Shown here: in pieces, positions 43,905-52,911 of the stretch
Numbering within the stretch: position 1 is the first letter of the stretch
Layout of the letters: the number at the start of each line of letters is the position of its first letter
Source: an uncultured Acetatifactor sp.
GTDB lineage: Bacteria > Bacillota > Clostridia > Lachnospirales > Lachnospiraceae
Length of the DNA stretch: 64,000 bases
Assembly (NCBI GenBank): GCA_910586835.1
Contig: CAJUJU010000004.1
Span: 1-64,000, forward strand
Direction of reading: 5' to 3'
The notes under the pieces: model-generated
The model's input: only the letters and a program-made list of their open reading frames with translations
Told to the model about the DNA's origin: nothing
Databases searched by the model: none
Made by a program: the position numbers and the translations under genes

Positions 43905-45794
43905 ATGACACCACACAAGCGGACTCTGGCGTTAAGTGATGACATACTGATGCGTGTGGAAAAACCGGCACGTTATATCGGAGGCGAGGTAAACGCCGTG
44001 ATGAAGGATCCCCACGAGGTGGAGATCCGGTTTGCCTTCTGTTTCCCGGACGTATATGAGATCGGCATGTCCCATCTGGGCATTCAGATTCTCTACGATA
44101 TGCTCAACTCCTGGGAGGACGTGTGGTGTGAGCGGGTATACTCCCCCTGGCGGGATCTGGACCACATCATGCGAAAAGAAGAGATTCCTCTCTTCGCGCT
44201 GGAGTCTCAGGATCCGGTGAAAAATTTTGATTTTCTGGGCATTACGATACAGTATGAAATGTGCTACACCAATATTCTGCAGGTGCTTGACCTGGCACAG
44301 ATTCCCTTAAACGCCGCAGAGCGGGGGGAGGACTGTCCCATTGTCATCGGCGGCGGCCCCTGCACCTACAATCCCGAGCCGCTGGCCGATTTTTTCGACC
44401 TCTTTTACATCGGTGAGGGAGAGACCCAGTATCGGAATCTACTGAACCTATACAGTGAATGCAGACGGGAACATGCGGGACGAAGAGAATTCCTCCGCCG
44501 CGCCGCAAAGCTTCCCGGCATATATGCGCCTTCTTTCTATGAAGTGACTTATGGGGAGAACGGCGTCATAAAAAGCTTTCTTCCCATTGAAGAGGGCATT
44601 CCCGCCACTGTCACAAAAGAAATCCAAATGGATGTGACCAATACCTATTATCCCATGAAGCCCGTGGTGCCCTTTATCAAGGTTACTCAGGACAGGGTGG
44701 TTCTGGAGATTCAGCGGGGCTGTATCCGGGGCTGCCGCTTCTGCCAGGCCGGACAGCTCTATCGTCCCGTCCGGGAAAGGGATGTGGAAACCCTGAAGCA
44801 ATGGGCCATGGAGATGCTGAGAAACACCGGACATGAAGAGATTTCCCTGAGCTCTCTGAGTTCCAGTGATTACAGCAGACTGCCCGAGCTCATCGACTTC
44901 CTGATCCGGGAATGCGGCAGACAGCAGATCAATATCTCTCTGCCCTCCCTCCGGATCGACGCCTTTTCTCTGGATGTCATGAGCAAGGTACAGGATGTAC
45001 GGAAATCCAGCCTGACCTTTGCGCCGGAGGCAGGAAGCCAGCGCCTGAGAAACGTCATCAACAAGGGGCTCACCGAGGAGGCCATCCTGAAGGGAGCAGC
45101 CCTTGCCTTTGAAGGCGGCTGGACCAGGGTCAAGCTGTATTTTATGCTGGGCCTGCCCACCGAGACGGAAGAAGATATCCGGGGGATAGCAGAGCTCTCC
45201 AACAAGATAGCCGCTACCTTTTTCGAGACGGTTCCAAAGGAAAAACGAACCAACGGCAGGGTTCAGATTGTGGCAAGCACCTCCTTCTTTGTTCCAAAGC
45301 CTTTTACTCCCTTCCAGTGGGCGGAACAATGTACCAAGGAAGAATTTATCGAAAAGGCTTATCAGACCAGGGGGGCGATCTCCGAACAGCTGAACCAGAA
45401 GAGTATCAAGTACAACTGGCACGAAGCCGACGCCAGCGTCCTGGAAGGGGTTCTGGCAAGAGGTGACAGACGGCTCTGCCAGGTCATACGGCGGGTCTAT
45501 GAAAAGGGCAGCTTTTATGACGCCTGGAGTGAATATTACGACAATGACAGGTGGGTGGATACCCTGAAAGAATGCGGACTTTCCGTTGACTTTTACACCC
45601 ACAGGGAGCGTCCCCTGAATGAGATCCTTCCCTGGGACTTCATCGACTGCGGCGTAACCAGAGAACATCTTTGGAAAGAGTGGGAAAAAGCAAAACGGGA
45701 GGAAACTTCCGAAAACTGCAGGCTGAAGTGCCAGGGCTGCGGCGCGGCCAGATTCGGCGGCGGCATCTGCTTTGAATCCAGGGGAGAGGAGTGA
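43905..45794 (+). CDS. B12-binding-type radical SAM protein (TIGR03960 family)
   Basis: 629 residues. The N-terminal part (RYIGGEVNAV, FCFPDVYEIGMSHLGIQILY) is a B12-binding-like Rossmann domain, and the radical SAM site is the Cys triad of QRGCIRGCRFCQAGQLYRP. Later FAPEAGSQRLRNVINKG and LYFMLGLPTET are typical. The C terminus carries two CxxC-like cysteines (LKCQGCGAARFGG). This family almost always sits beside the TIGR03936 protein, as here, and then RNase G. Reaction unknown; an RNA or ribosome substrate is suggested by the neighbours. GAGGAG precedes the ATG. Confidence 0.9.
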   Translation: MTPHKRTLALSDDILMRVEKPARYIGGEVNAVMKDPHEVEIRFAFCFPDVYEIGMSHLGIQILYDMLNSWEDVWCERVYSPWRDLDHIMRKEEIPLFALESQDPVKNFDFLGITIQYEMCYTNILQVLDLAQIPLNAAERGEDCPIVIGGGPCTYNPEPLADFFDLFYIGEGETQYRNLLNLYSECRREHAGRREFLRRAAKLPGIYAPSFYEVTYGENGVIKSFLPIEEGIPATVTKEIQMDVTNTYYPMKPVVPFIKVTQDRVVLEIQRGCIRGCRFCQAGQLYRPVRERDVETLKQWAMEMLRNTGHEEISLSSLSSSDYSRLPELIDFLIRECGRQQINISLPSLRIDAFSLDVMSKVQDVRKSSLTFAPEAGSQRLRNVINKGLTEEAILKGAALAFEGGWTRVKLYFMLGLPTETEEDIRGIAELSNKIAATFFETVPKEKRTNGRVQIVASTSFFVPKPFTPFQWAEQCTKEEFIEKAYQTRGAISEQLNQKSIKYNWHEADASVLEGVLARGDRRLCQVIRRVYEKGSFYDAWSEYYDNDRWVDTLKECGLSVDFYTHRERPLNEILPWDFIDCGVTREHLWKEWEKAKREETSENCRLKCQGCGAARFGGGICFESRGEE

Positions 45795-45804
45795 GCAAAA
45801 CCCA

Positions 45805-46614
45805 ATGAAACTGCGAGTTAAATTTAAAAAATACGGTCCCATTCGATTTATCGGGCATTTGGATGTGATGCGCTATTTTCAGAAGGCCATCCGCAGAGCC
45901 GGTCTGGATGTGGCTTACACCGGGGGCTACAGTCCTCATCAGATCATGACATTTGCCTCCCCCCTTGGCGTGGGAATGGAAAGTAACGGCGAATATATGG
46001 ATATTGAGGTGCATTCCCTCATATCCTGCGAGAATGCCATGGAACGCCTGAACCGGGCCGGTGCGGACGGCATTGAGATCACATCGGTAAAGGTTCTGCC
46101 GGACAACGCCGGAAATGCCATGGCCAGCGTGGCGGCAGCGGCATACACCGTCCGTTTCCGACAGGGAAGAGAACCCGCCTTCCACATCACACAGGCTCTG
46201 CCGGACTTTCTTGCCAGGGAACAGATTCCCTGGCAAAAGGAAACCAAAAAGGGGGTCAGAGAACTGAATCTGAGACAGGGAATCTATGAGCTGTCCTGGG
46301 ACGGAAGTGCATTTCACATGCTGCTGGATGCCTCCAGCGCCGGAAATATCAAACCGGCTCAGGTCATTGGAGCCTTTCTGGAAAACTGTGGCCAAACCCT
46401 GCTGGAAAATGCGCTCCTGATTACCAGAGAAGATCTCTACACCAACACCGGAACCGGAGAAGCCCCTGTCCTCACATCGCTGGGTGAGATCGGAAGCGAT
46501 AAACTGCCTGCAGAAACGGAGAGCGCCGCTTCTTCCACAAGCGACCGCCTTCCCGAAGAGGCGGATTTCCTCCGGGAAGACGAAAAGCTGACAGACATGG
46601 AGACCGTAAGATGA
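45805..46614 (+). CDS. radical SAM-associated protein (TIGR03936/DUF2344)
   Basis: 269 residues. The first 75 residues (KLRVKFKKYGPIRFIGHLD, MRYFQKAIRRAGLDVAY, GGYSPHQIMTFASPLGVG) are the hallmark of DUF2344. The rest is less conserved with an acidic end. The family is the partner of the B12-type radical SAM protein and its role is unknown. The ATG at 45805 is preferred to 45772, which lies within the previous gene. The stop overlaps the RNase G start as ATGA. Confidence 0.88.
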   Translation: MKLRVKFKKYGPIRFIGHLDVMRYFQKAIRRAGLDVAYTGGYSPHQIMTFASPLGVGMESNGEYMDIEVHSLISCENAMERLNRAGADGIEITSVKVLPDNAGNAMASVAAAAYTVRFRQGREPAFHITQALPDFLAREQIPWQKETKKGVRELNLRQGIYELSWDGSAFHMLLDASSAGNIKPAQVIGAFLENCGQTLLENALLITREDLYTNTGTGEAPVLTSLGEIGSDKLPAETESAASSTSDRLPEEADFLREDEKLTDMETVR

Positions 46615-47924
46615 GCCGGGGCATCGGTTCCGGCTCCGGTGTATCCCTTCCGGAAAACGACAGGGCTCTACGAAATACAGACGGCGGAAAATTGATTTTC
46701 ACCGATTACCGGAACAAGAGCGGTGTTTTTCTGCTGCGGGAAAATCGGCTCCTGGCCGCCGCCTTTCCGGAAAACAGCAAAATCGGCTCCGTCTATCTTG
46801 CCAGAGTAAGGGATGTGACCAAAAACATAGACGCCTGCTTTGTGGAAATCGGAAATGGCGAGATCTGCTTTCTGCCGTTTCGGGAGGCGGAACATCCCTT
46901 TCTCCTGAATCGAAAATTTGACGGCCGCCTCCTTGCGGGAGACGAACTTCCCGTGCAGGTCACAAGAGACGCGCAGAAGAGCAAACAGCCCTCCGTCACC
47001 GCACATATCTCCTTATCCAACGATTATTTTGCCCTGTCCCTGGGCTCAAGCAAAACCGGATTTTCCGCCAAGCTGGACAAGGAACAGAAGAAAAGGCTGG
47101 CGGAAATCCTCACCGCTCAAGGCATCATAGACAGCAGCCGGCAACTGAAGATTCAGGAGGACGAAAAGGAGCTGCCTGCACTGCCTTCCACAGGTCTGGT
47201 AGTCAGAACCCGGGCGGCAGAGCTGTTGGAGAGCGAGAGTCCACAGGAGCTGCTCCAAAATCAGTTTGATCACCTTCTGGAAGAATTCCACTGCCTTTTT
47301 CGCAGCGCCGCCCATCGTACCTGCTTCAGCTGCCTGCGGGATGCGGACAACAGGTTATCCGGTATTTTCAACAGCTTTTCCCCCGGAGAGTTTACGGAGC
47401 TGCTGACAGACGACCAGGCCACATTTGACCGCCTGAAACACTACGCGGCAGAACATATGCCGGAAATGCCGGTGCGGCTTTATCAGGATAACCTGCTTCC
47501 GCTGAACCGGCTGTACAGTCTCGACAGCAGGCTGGAGACGGCTCTGAACGAGCGTGTATGGCTCAAATCGGGCGGCTATCTCGTGATCCAGCCAACGGAA
47601 GCCCTGACGGTAATCGACGTGAATTCGGGCAAATATGAGGCCAGAAACAAAGCGGAAGAGGAGACCGCCCTGAAAATCAACCTGGAGGCGGCGGAGGAGA
47701 TTGCCCTGCAGCTTAAGCTGCGCAATCTTTCCGGTATAATTGTGGCTGATTTTATCAACATGGAAGAGTGGCCGCACTGTCAGGAACTTTTGACTCGGTT
47801 GAGAGAGCTTGTGAAAAAGGACAAGGTGAAGACCACCGTAGTGGATATGACATCCCTGGGGCTGGTGGAGATCACACGGAAGAAGACAACAAAACCTCTC
47901 TGGGAACAGTTGAGGACAAAATAA
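46611..47924 (+). CDS. rng: ribonuclease G/E family protein
   Basis: 437 residues. An S1-type domain (GSVYLARVRDVTKNIDACFVEIG, about 55-140) is followed by the catalytic part with the metal-binding aspartates in VIDVNSGKYEAR and IIVADFINME. This is the short, RNase G-like form without a degradosome-scaffold tail; it lacks the CPxCxG zinc link of E. coli RNase E as far as I can see. It trims 16S rRNA ends and turns over mRNA in its relatives. In many Clostridia rplU follows directly; here a Nudix gene follows and rplU lies 13.6 kb away on the other strand. Confidence 0.9.
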   Translation: MSRGIGSGSGVSLPENDRALRNTDGGKLIFTDYRNKSGVFLLRENRLLAAAFPENSKIGSVYLARVRDVTKNIDACFVEIGNGEICFLPFREAEHPFLLNRKFDGRLLAGDELPVQVTRDAQKSKQPSVTAHISLSNDYFALSLGSSKTGFSAKLDKEQKKRLAEILTAQGIIDSSRQLKIQEDEKELPALPSTGLVVRTRAAELLESESPQELLQNQFDHLLEEFHCLFRSAAHRTCFSCLRDADNRLSGIFNSFSPGEFTELLTDDQATFDRLKHYAAEHMPEMPVRLYQDNLLPLNRLYSLDSRLETALNERVWLKSGGYLVIQPTEALTVIDVNSGKYEARNKAEEETALKINLEAAEEIALQLKLRNLSGIIVADFINMEEWPHCQELLTRLRELVKKDKVKTTVVDMTSLGLVEITRKKTTKPLWEQLRTK

Positions 47925-47941
47925 AACAGGAGATTACTATC

Positions 47942-48496
47942 ATGGAATTCATTCGTTTTGAAAAGGTAAGAGATGGAAAATATCTGAAAAATTATGAGAT
48001 CACCTATCTGAATAAGGCCGGCAGAGAAAAGAAATACGAAATCGTCAGCAGGCGCGATCTGAGCGGCATCGAGGATGTGGGCGGCGGAGCCAGCGGAGTA
48101 TCCATAGTAGCCCTGTGCCAGGGGAAGCTTCTTCTTCTGCACGAGTTCCGCATGGGTGTCAACAAGTACGTCTACAATCTCTGCGCCGGAATGATAGAAC
48201 CCGGAGAAAGCATAGAGGAATGTATCCGGCGGGAATTGTTTGAGGAAACAGGACTCACGGTCAAACAGATCAGGAAAATTCTTCCTCCGTCCTTTGCCGC
48301 CGTGGCAATTACGGATACTTCCGTCTACAACGCCTTTGTGGATGTGGACGGTTCTCTGGAGGATCACACCTCGGACAACGAACAAATTGAAGCCAGATTC
48401 TATTCCCGGGAGGAAGTCAAATACCTGCTTGAGACGGAACCCTTCAGTTCCAGAGCACAGATGGCCGCCTATTTCTTTGCGGAGTATGGGCTGTAG
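47942..48496 (+). CDS. Nudix hydrolase, ADP-ribose pyrophosphatase type
   Basis: 184 residues. A perfect Nudix box (G-x5-E-x7-RELFEETGL, starting GMIEPGES) lies at about 82-104, preceded by YNLCAG and HEFRMG, which are typical of the ADP-ribose/GDP-mannose branch. The N-terminal domain (EITYLNKAGREKKYEIVSRR) also fits that group. It would split ADP-ribose into AMP and ribose 5-phosphate. CAGGAG lies 8 bases before the ATG at 47942, 17 bases after rng. Confidence 0.85.
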   Translation: MEFIRFEKVRDGKYLKNYEITYLNKAGREKKYEIVSRRDLSGIEDVGGGASGVSIVALCQGKLLLLHEFRMGVNKYVYNLCAGMIEPGESIEECIRRELFEETGLTVKQIRKILPPSFAAVAITDTSVYNAFVDVDGSLEDHTSDNEQIEARFYSREEVKYLLETEPFSSRAQMAAYFFAEYGL

Positions 48497-48540
48497 AAGA
48501 CAGCATACGGTCTGTAGAAGCAGAGATTAAACTATGCGCA

Positions 48541-48589
48541 AAAGACAACTTTAACGAATAGTTGTAAACTATTCGTTAAAATTGTCTTT
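48541..48589. terminator. long-stem hairpin between convergent genes
   Basis: Two 22-base arms (48541-48562 and 48568-48589) pair with a single mismatch around the loop TGTAA. On the minus strand it includes the last codons and stop of the following gene and is followed by TTTTGC; on the plus strand by TTTG. It can act as terminator in both directions. Confidence 0.6.
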
Positions 48590-49135
48590 GTTCCTCTCGG
48601 GAACCAAAATTTCTACCTGACAGTTGGCATAACTGTTTTCATTTCCATTCAGTCCACCTTCTGTACATACCGCAGAAACATTTAATATACCGCCTGACAA
48701 TGCAGAATAAATTTCCTCATCCATGACCAGTGTCGCGTTGACGCAATTCAGCCCTGCGATTCTGGAAGAATAAACCGTCAGGTACTCCGTATAATCATTC
48801 CCGTCAGAATCCTCCAGTTTCACCCAATCCAGATCCTCAAACAGACTGCTGCGTAAAAACGGAACACTGTAAGCAATCCGAAAACGAATTTGATAACTGT
48901 CAGAACGCTTTATGAAATATACCTTGGAAAAGAATAAATGATCCTCTTTCAGAATATTTCTTTCAGCTTCCAGAATCTCAACATCCTCTTCCCAATCAGG
49001 GTAATGATCTTCGTCTGTCTGTCCAACCATCCAGGTGGCAAGATCTTTCTGATGAAACCCTCTGTAGACATAGACCATTAAGAAAACGATTCCCACTATA
49101 GCAACCGGTAATATATACCTCAGATACTTTTTCAT
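48569..49135 (-). CDS. hypothetical membrane-anchored protein
   Basis: 188 residues. One N-terminal membrane segment (about 7-25, ILPVAIVGIVFLMVYVY) would anchor an extracellular, acidic domain (DEDHYPDWEEDVEILEAE). That domain is beta-rich with single Cys residues (AGLNCVNATLV, SAVCTEGG, NCQVEIL) and no motif I recognise. The ATG at 49135 (MKKYLRYILP) is preferred to 49156; GGAGGGGG lies 10 bases before it. It stands alone, and its base composition is a little more AT-rich than its neighbours. Confidence 0.62.
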   Translation of the reverse strand: MKKYLRYILPVAIVGIVFLMVYVYRGFHQKDLATWMVGQTDEDHYPDWEEDVEILEAERNILKEDHLFFSKVYFIKRSDSYQIRFRIAYSVPFLRSSLFEDLDWVKLEDSDGNDYTEYLTVYSSRIAGLNCVNATLVMDEEIYSALSGGILNVSAVCTEGGLNGNENSYANCQVEILVPERNKDNFNE

Positions 49136-49295
49136 CCTTAAAGTTCCCCCTCCCATCTTAGAATAACTCCCTTTTCGGAACAGAAATCAAACTGCCTGAA
49201 ACAGTCCATCTTCCAGAGCTAATGCCCTCTATGTATTCTCTATTATAAAATATTTGCCTGCTGCTTACAATATATTTTTATAAGTACGTTTTATA

Positions 49296-49341
49296 TGAAA
49301 AAAAACAGGGCAGCCATGCATTGCATATGCTGACCCTGTTT
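49296..49341 (-). terminator. terminator of the flotillin gene
   Basis: On the minus strand an imperfect hairpin built from AAACAGGG/CCCTGTTT and GCTG/CAGC is followed by a run of eight T (49303-49296 region). It lies just behind the flotillin stop. Confidence 0.65.
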
Positions 49342-49352
49342 TCTCTATTTGC

Positions 49353-50804
49353 TTAGTTTTCAGAATTATACTCAGGCTGTTGTCCCGCCGTTGCCACTTT
49401 CCCGGCAAGGAAGCCTGACAGAACTGCCTGCAGATCCACCCCGGTGGATTCCTTCAGACCATCCGTCACCTGAACAACAGTTCCCATGATATCCTTCATG
49501 AGCTTGGAGGAATTTCCCTCTCCGTACATTGTAATTTTGTCTACACTGTTAAGAGGTTCAGCAGCATTCTTAACCACCTCGGGCAGCGCCTTAAAGTACA
49601 TTTCCAGAACGGCCGCCTCTCCCATCTTTGCCATGGCCTCGGCCTTCTTCTCAATACCTTCCGCCTCAGCCACGGCTTTTGCACGGATTGCTTCCGCCTC
49701 GGCCAGACCCCTTGTGCGGATACCCTCTGCCTCCTGCTCCATGGTGAATTTCTTTGCCTCAGCCTGTGCCTTCATTGCCTCGGCCTCTTTTTCCGTCTCG
49801 AACTTCTTCGCCTCGGCTTCCCGCTGACGCTCGTACAGCTGGGCGTCTGCAAGCTGTTGTTTTGCAAACTTATCGGCCTCAGCCTTTTTCTTAACCTGTG
49901 CGTCAAGGGCTTGTTCCATTACCTCCGCTTCGCGCTGTTTTAAGAGAATTTCCTTCTCCTGTTTTGCAATGTTTGCATCTGCGGTGGTAATCTCCACAGT
50001 CTTACGCTGCTCTTCTTCCTGAATCTTATAGGCAGCATCCGCCTCGGCCTGCTTAATGTCAGCCTCTCGTTTCAGCTCCGCCTTCTGAATGGCAAGTTCA
50101 TTCTTTTTCTTAGCGATCTCAGATTCCGCATTCACCTCCGCCTCGTTTGCCTCACGTTTTGCATGAGCCTGAGCCTTGGCGATTTCCTTTTCACTCTCCG
50201 CCCTTGAAATTGCGGCGTTCTTCTGAATCTTAACAATATTGTCTACACCCAGATTTTCAATGACACCGTTGCCGTCCACAAAATTCTGTACATTAAAGCT
50301 GATGATATCCAATCCCATGGCAGCCAGATCAGGTTCCGCGTTCTCCTTTACAAGAAAAGCAAATTTCTGCCGATCGGAAACCATTTCCTCCAGAGCCATC
50401 TTTCCCACGATCTCACGCACGTTGCCTTCCAGAACCTCTCTCGCCACGCGGCCTATATACTCCGCGTTTTTATTCAGAAAGTTCTGTGCGGCAAGTTTCA
50501 AGCGCTCCTCATTGTCGCTGATCTTGACATTGACGGTAGCGTCAACATTGATGTTGATGTAGTCCGCTGTAGGAACGGCGTTGGACGTCTTTACGTCGAT
50601 TGGAATCAGCTGAAGATTCAGTTCATCCTTTCTCTCAAGGAATGGAATCTTGATTCCGGCTTTACCGATCAGCACCTTCGGATTCTTTCTCAGGCCCGAA
50701 ATGATGACCGCTGTGTCCGGTGACGCTTTTACATAGCCCGCCATAAAGATCAGCACCACTAAAATGACGATAGCTGCCACTGCACCTGCAATGATCTGTC
50801 CCAT
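49353..50804 (-). CDS. flotillin family protein (SPFH domain)
   Basis: 483 residues. An N-terminal membrane segment (about 3-22) precedes the SPFH/band-7 domain (TAVIISGLRKNPKVLIGKAG, ADYININVDATVNVKI), and a long Ala/Glu/Lys coiled coil occupies about 200-410. FloT/YuaG-like proteins assemble on the inner membrane and organise fluid or ordered membrane zones, affecting secretion and signalling. No NfeD partner gene is adjacent, unlike Bacillus. It has a 217-base upstream region with a strong hairpin. Confidence 0.9.
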   Translation of the reverse strand: MGQIIAGAVAAIVILVVLIFMAGYVKASPDTAVIISGLRKNPKVLIGKAGIKIPFLERKDELNLQLIPIDVKTSNAVPTADYININVDATVNVKISDNEERLKLAAQNFLNKNAEYIGRVAREVLEGNVREIVGKMALEEMVSDRQKFAFLVKENAEPDLAAMGLDIISFNVQNFVDGNGVIENLGVDNIVKIQKNAAISRAESEKEIAKAQAHAKREANEAEVNAESEIAKKKNELAIQKAELKREADIKQAEADAAYKIQEEEQRKTVEITTADANIAKQEKEILLKQREAEVMEQALDAQVKKKAEADKFAKQQLADAQLYERQREAEAKKFETEKEAEAMKAQAEAKKFTMEQEAEGIRTRGLAEAEAIRAKAVAEAEGIEKKAEAMAKMGEAAVLEMYFKALPEVVKNAAEPLNSVDKITMYGEGNSSKLMKDIMGTVVQVTDGLKESTGVDLQAVLSGFLAGKVATAGQQPEYNSEN

Positions 50805-50899
50805 AAGTATCTCCCTCCGTTTTCTCTGTGGAAGATCTCTCTTCCATGTATTGGCATAATAAAAAGAAATTTCCTTTATATGCCTGTTGTAAGTAAAAT

Positions 50900-50936
50900 T
50901 TCACACAGCAGCCGGTAAATCCTTCTGCTGTGTGAA
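50900..50936 (-). promoter_or_regulatory. perfect inverted repeat in the flotillin leader
   Basis: Arms TTCACACAGCAG (50900-50911) and CTGCTGTGTGAA (50925-50936) pair over 12 bases around a 13-base loop, about 95 bases before the flotillin start. A possible -10 (TATGCT) lies just upstream on the minus strand. It may be an operator, attenuator or the terminator of a very short transcript. Confidence 0.45.
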
Positions 50937-51021
50937 TTAAGCATAGCATATCCGTTTGTGTTTGAAAATACCAAATTAAGTCATACTTTGCAGTATAATA
51001 TGGTAAGATATGCACGATAGG

Positions 51022-51474
51022 TTAATGACAGATTTCGGCGGAGTCCAGAAACACCGTAAAGGGTCCGTTGTTCACCAGAGAAACCTTCATTTCCGCCCCG
51101 AAGCGTCCCTCTTCCACCACCTCAATTTCCCTCCGGCAGCCCTCAATGATGTAGTGATAAAGCTGCTCAGCCTTGTCAGGCGCTCCTGCATCCGTAAAGG
51201 AAGGCCTGTTTCCCCTGCGGCAGTCCGCATAAAGGGTAAACTGGGAAATCAGCAGGAGCTGCCCGCCTACAGCCTTCAGGTCCAGATTTGTCTTTCCGTT
51301 CTCGTCCTCAAAGATGCGCAGACCCGTCAGCTTCTTTATCATTTTATCTGCTACTGCCGTGTTATCGGTTCCCGAAATGCCGATCAGTACCAGAAAGCCC
51401 TTTCCGATACTTCCCACCGTCTCGCCGTCCACTTCTACTTTCGCCTTATTTACTCTCTGAATCAGAAACCTCAT
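51022..51474 (-). CDS. dtd: D-aminoacyl-tRNA deacylase
   Basis: 150 residues, normal length. MRFLIQRVNKAKVEVDGE, LLISQFTLYADCRRGNRPSF and the NNGPFTVFLDS motif are diagnostic of Dtd, which hydrolyses D-aminoacyl and glycyl mischarged tRNAs. Its start lies 29 bases inside the end of the AI-2E permease gene, so it is expressed from that transcript. Confidence 0.94.
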   Translation of the reverse strand: MRFLIQRVNKAKVEVDGETVGSIGKGFLVLIGISGTDNTAVADKMIKKLTGLRIFEDENGKTNLDLKAVGGQLLLISQFTLYADCRRGNRPSFTDAGAPDKAEQLYHYIIEGCRREIEVVEEGRFGAEMKVSLVNNGPFTVFLDSAEICH

Positions 51475-52813
51475 CCGTATTTTCCTTCCGACTGTTTTTC
51501 ACAGCTTCAATCTTTTTTCTCAGAAAACCTGCTTCCTTCCGGGAAGATTTCTCATGTTTTTCTTCCGGAATCGTTTCGTGAAAACTGCCTTCTTCGTCCA
51601 CATAGTCCACTGTCTCGTATTTCTTCGTCTCCGTGGGCATATCCTTCTTCCGCAGAAGGATATTGACGCCGGAGCGGATTCCCGCATAGATAACCGCAAA
51701 GATCGGCACGCCGATAATCATACCTGTAACTCCAAGCAGCCCTCCGAAAAAGGTGATGGCAAAGATCACCCAGAAACCGGTAAGTCCGGTGGAGCTCCCA
51801 AGAATCTTGGGCCCCAGAATATTACCGTCAAACTGTTGCAGAACCAGGATGAAAAGGACAAAGTATACACAGTTCAGCGGATGCACCGGGTCTACGATGA
51901 ACACCAGAATCGCGCAGGGTACGGCGCCCAGGAACGGACCGAAAAAGGGTATGATATTGGTAAATCCAATGATGACGCTGACCAGCGCGGCATATGGCGT
52001 CCCCATAATGGAGGTTCCGACAAAGCACAAAATACCAATGATAATAGAGTCCACAATCTTTCCGCCCAAAAATCCGATAAAGGTCTGATGGGTAAAGCGG
52101 AAATTCTTAATCAGTGTGTTGGCGGTCTCCTGCTCAAAAAGCGCGTAAGAAATCTTTTTGGCCTGACCGGCAAAGCGTTCCTTGCTTGCCAGAACATAGA
52201 TGGAAATGATAAAACCGATGACAAAATCCCACACAAAATGCAGCACCCCGATCACGCTCAGGGAAACCGTCTTGATCAGCTCCATGGTGTTGGGCAAAAT
52301 ATCCGTGACCAGCTTTTCCAGTTCTCCGGAATATTTATCTACGGTTTTGAGCACATAGTCCTTCAGCTCCGTATTGTCCTCCAGCGTCCGGTTCAGCCAC
52401 ACGGTAAAGTTTGTGGTGTAATTGTCAAAATTGGAGATCAGGTTCTGTACACTGGGCACAATCTGGGAAATCAGCATGGAGAATATCATATAAATCAATG
52501 CCACAAACAAAAAAGCCGTGACAAGGATACCCGCTCCTCTGATAATGGAATTTCTTTTTCCGGATTCCCTGATCTTACATTTTCTGCACAACGGCAGCAT
52601 GATTTTTGTTTCAATAAAATTCAATACGGGCGTGAGCAGATAAGCTATGGCCATTCCCACCACCACGGGCATCAGAATATTGATGACGGTGCTGACCCCC
52701 GAGTGAATATTGGAACCATGAAACATAAAATAATAAAAAATGATTCCTGCCGAAACCACCAGAAAAGCTGTCAACCCCCAGCGGAAGTATTTGTTGTTGA
52801 TCCTGAATTTCAT
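51446..52813 (-). CDS. AI-2E family transporter
   Basis: 455 residues with about eight membrane segments. The arrangement is that of the PerM/TqsA/YdiK family: paired N-terminal segments, a soluble loop (about 90-160, NLISNFDNYTTNFTVWLNR), and a C-terminal group with GGKIVDSIIIGILCF, NIIPFFGPFLGAVPCAIL and GLLGVTGMIIGVPIF. Members export diverse small molecules or sodium ions; only some handle autoinducer 2. A charged cytoplasmic tail follows. A good promoter precedes it and dtd overlaps its end. Confidence 0.88.
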   Translation of the reverse strand: MKFRINNKYFRWGLTAFLVVSAGIIFYYFMFHGSNIHSGVSTVINILMPVVVGMAIAYLLTPVLNFIETKIMLPLCRKCKIRESGKRNSIIRGAGILVTAFLFVALIYMIFSMLISQIVPSVQNLISNFDNYTTNFTVWLNRTLEDNTELKDYVLKTVDKYSGELEKLVTDILPNTMELIKTVSLSVIGVLHFVWDFVIGFIISIYVLASKERFAGQAKKISYALFEQETANTLIKNFRFTHQTFIGFLGGKIVDSIIIGILCFVGTSIMGTPYAALVSVIIGFTNIIPFFGPFLGAVPCAILVFIVDPVHPLNCVYFVLFILVLQQFDGNILGPKILGSSTGLTGFWVIFAITFFGGLLGVTGMIIGVPIFAVIYAGIRSGVNILLRKKDMPTETKKYETVDYVDEEGSFHETIPEEKHEKSSRKEAGFLRKKIEAVKNSRKENTDEVSDSESK

Positions 52814-52848
52814 ACCGTTATTTCCTTTCTTTGGTATATTCTATTTTT

Positions 52849-52877
52849 ATCATACACTGATTTATTCAAGATAACAA
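52849..52877 (-). promoter_or_regulatory. promoter of the AI-2E permease/dtd operon
   Basis: Minus strand TTGTTA (52877-52872) and TATGAT (52854-52849) with a 17-base spacer. The -10 region shares a 19-base block (one mismatch) with the promoter at 62.7 kb. Confidence 0.65.
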
Positions 52878-52911
52878 GTGTTGCTCCGCTAAATATTTCC
52901 TAAAGAAGCAC

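Noticed and set aside
44448..45842. 464-codon minus-strand frame over the radical SAM gene
   Set aside because: Shadow of the TIGR03960-type gene; composition not protein-like.
51554..52903. 449-codon plus-strand frame over the AI-2E permease gene
   Set aside because: Complement of a membrane protein gene; the translation is His/Gln/Asn rich, as expected for antisense of hydrophobic codons.
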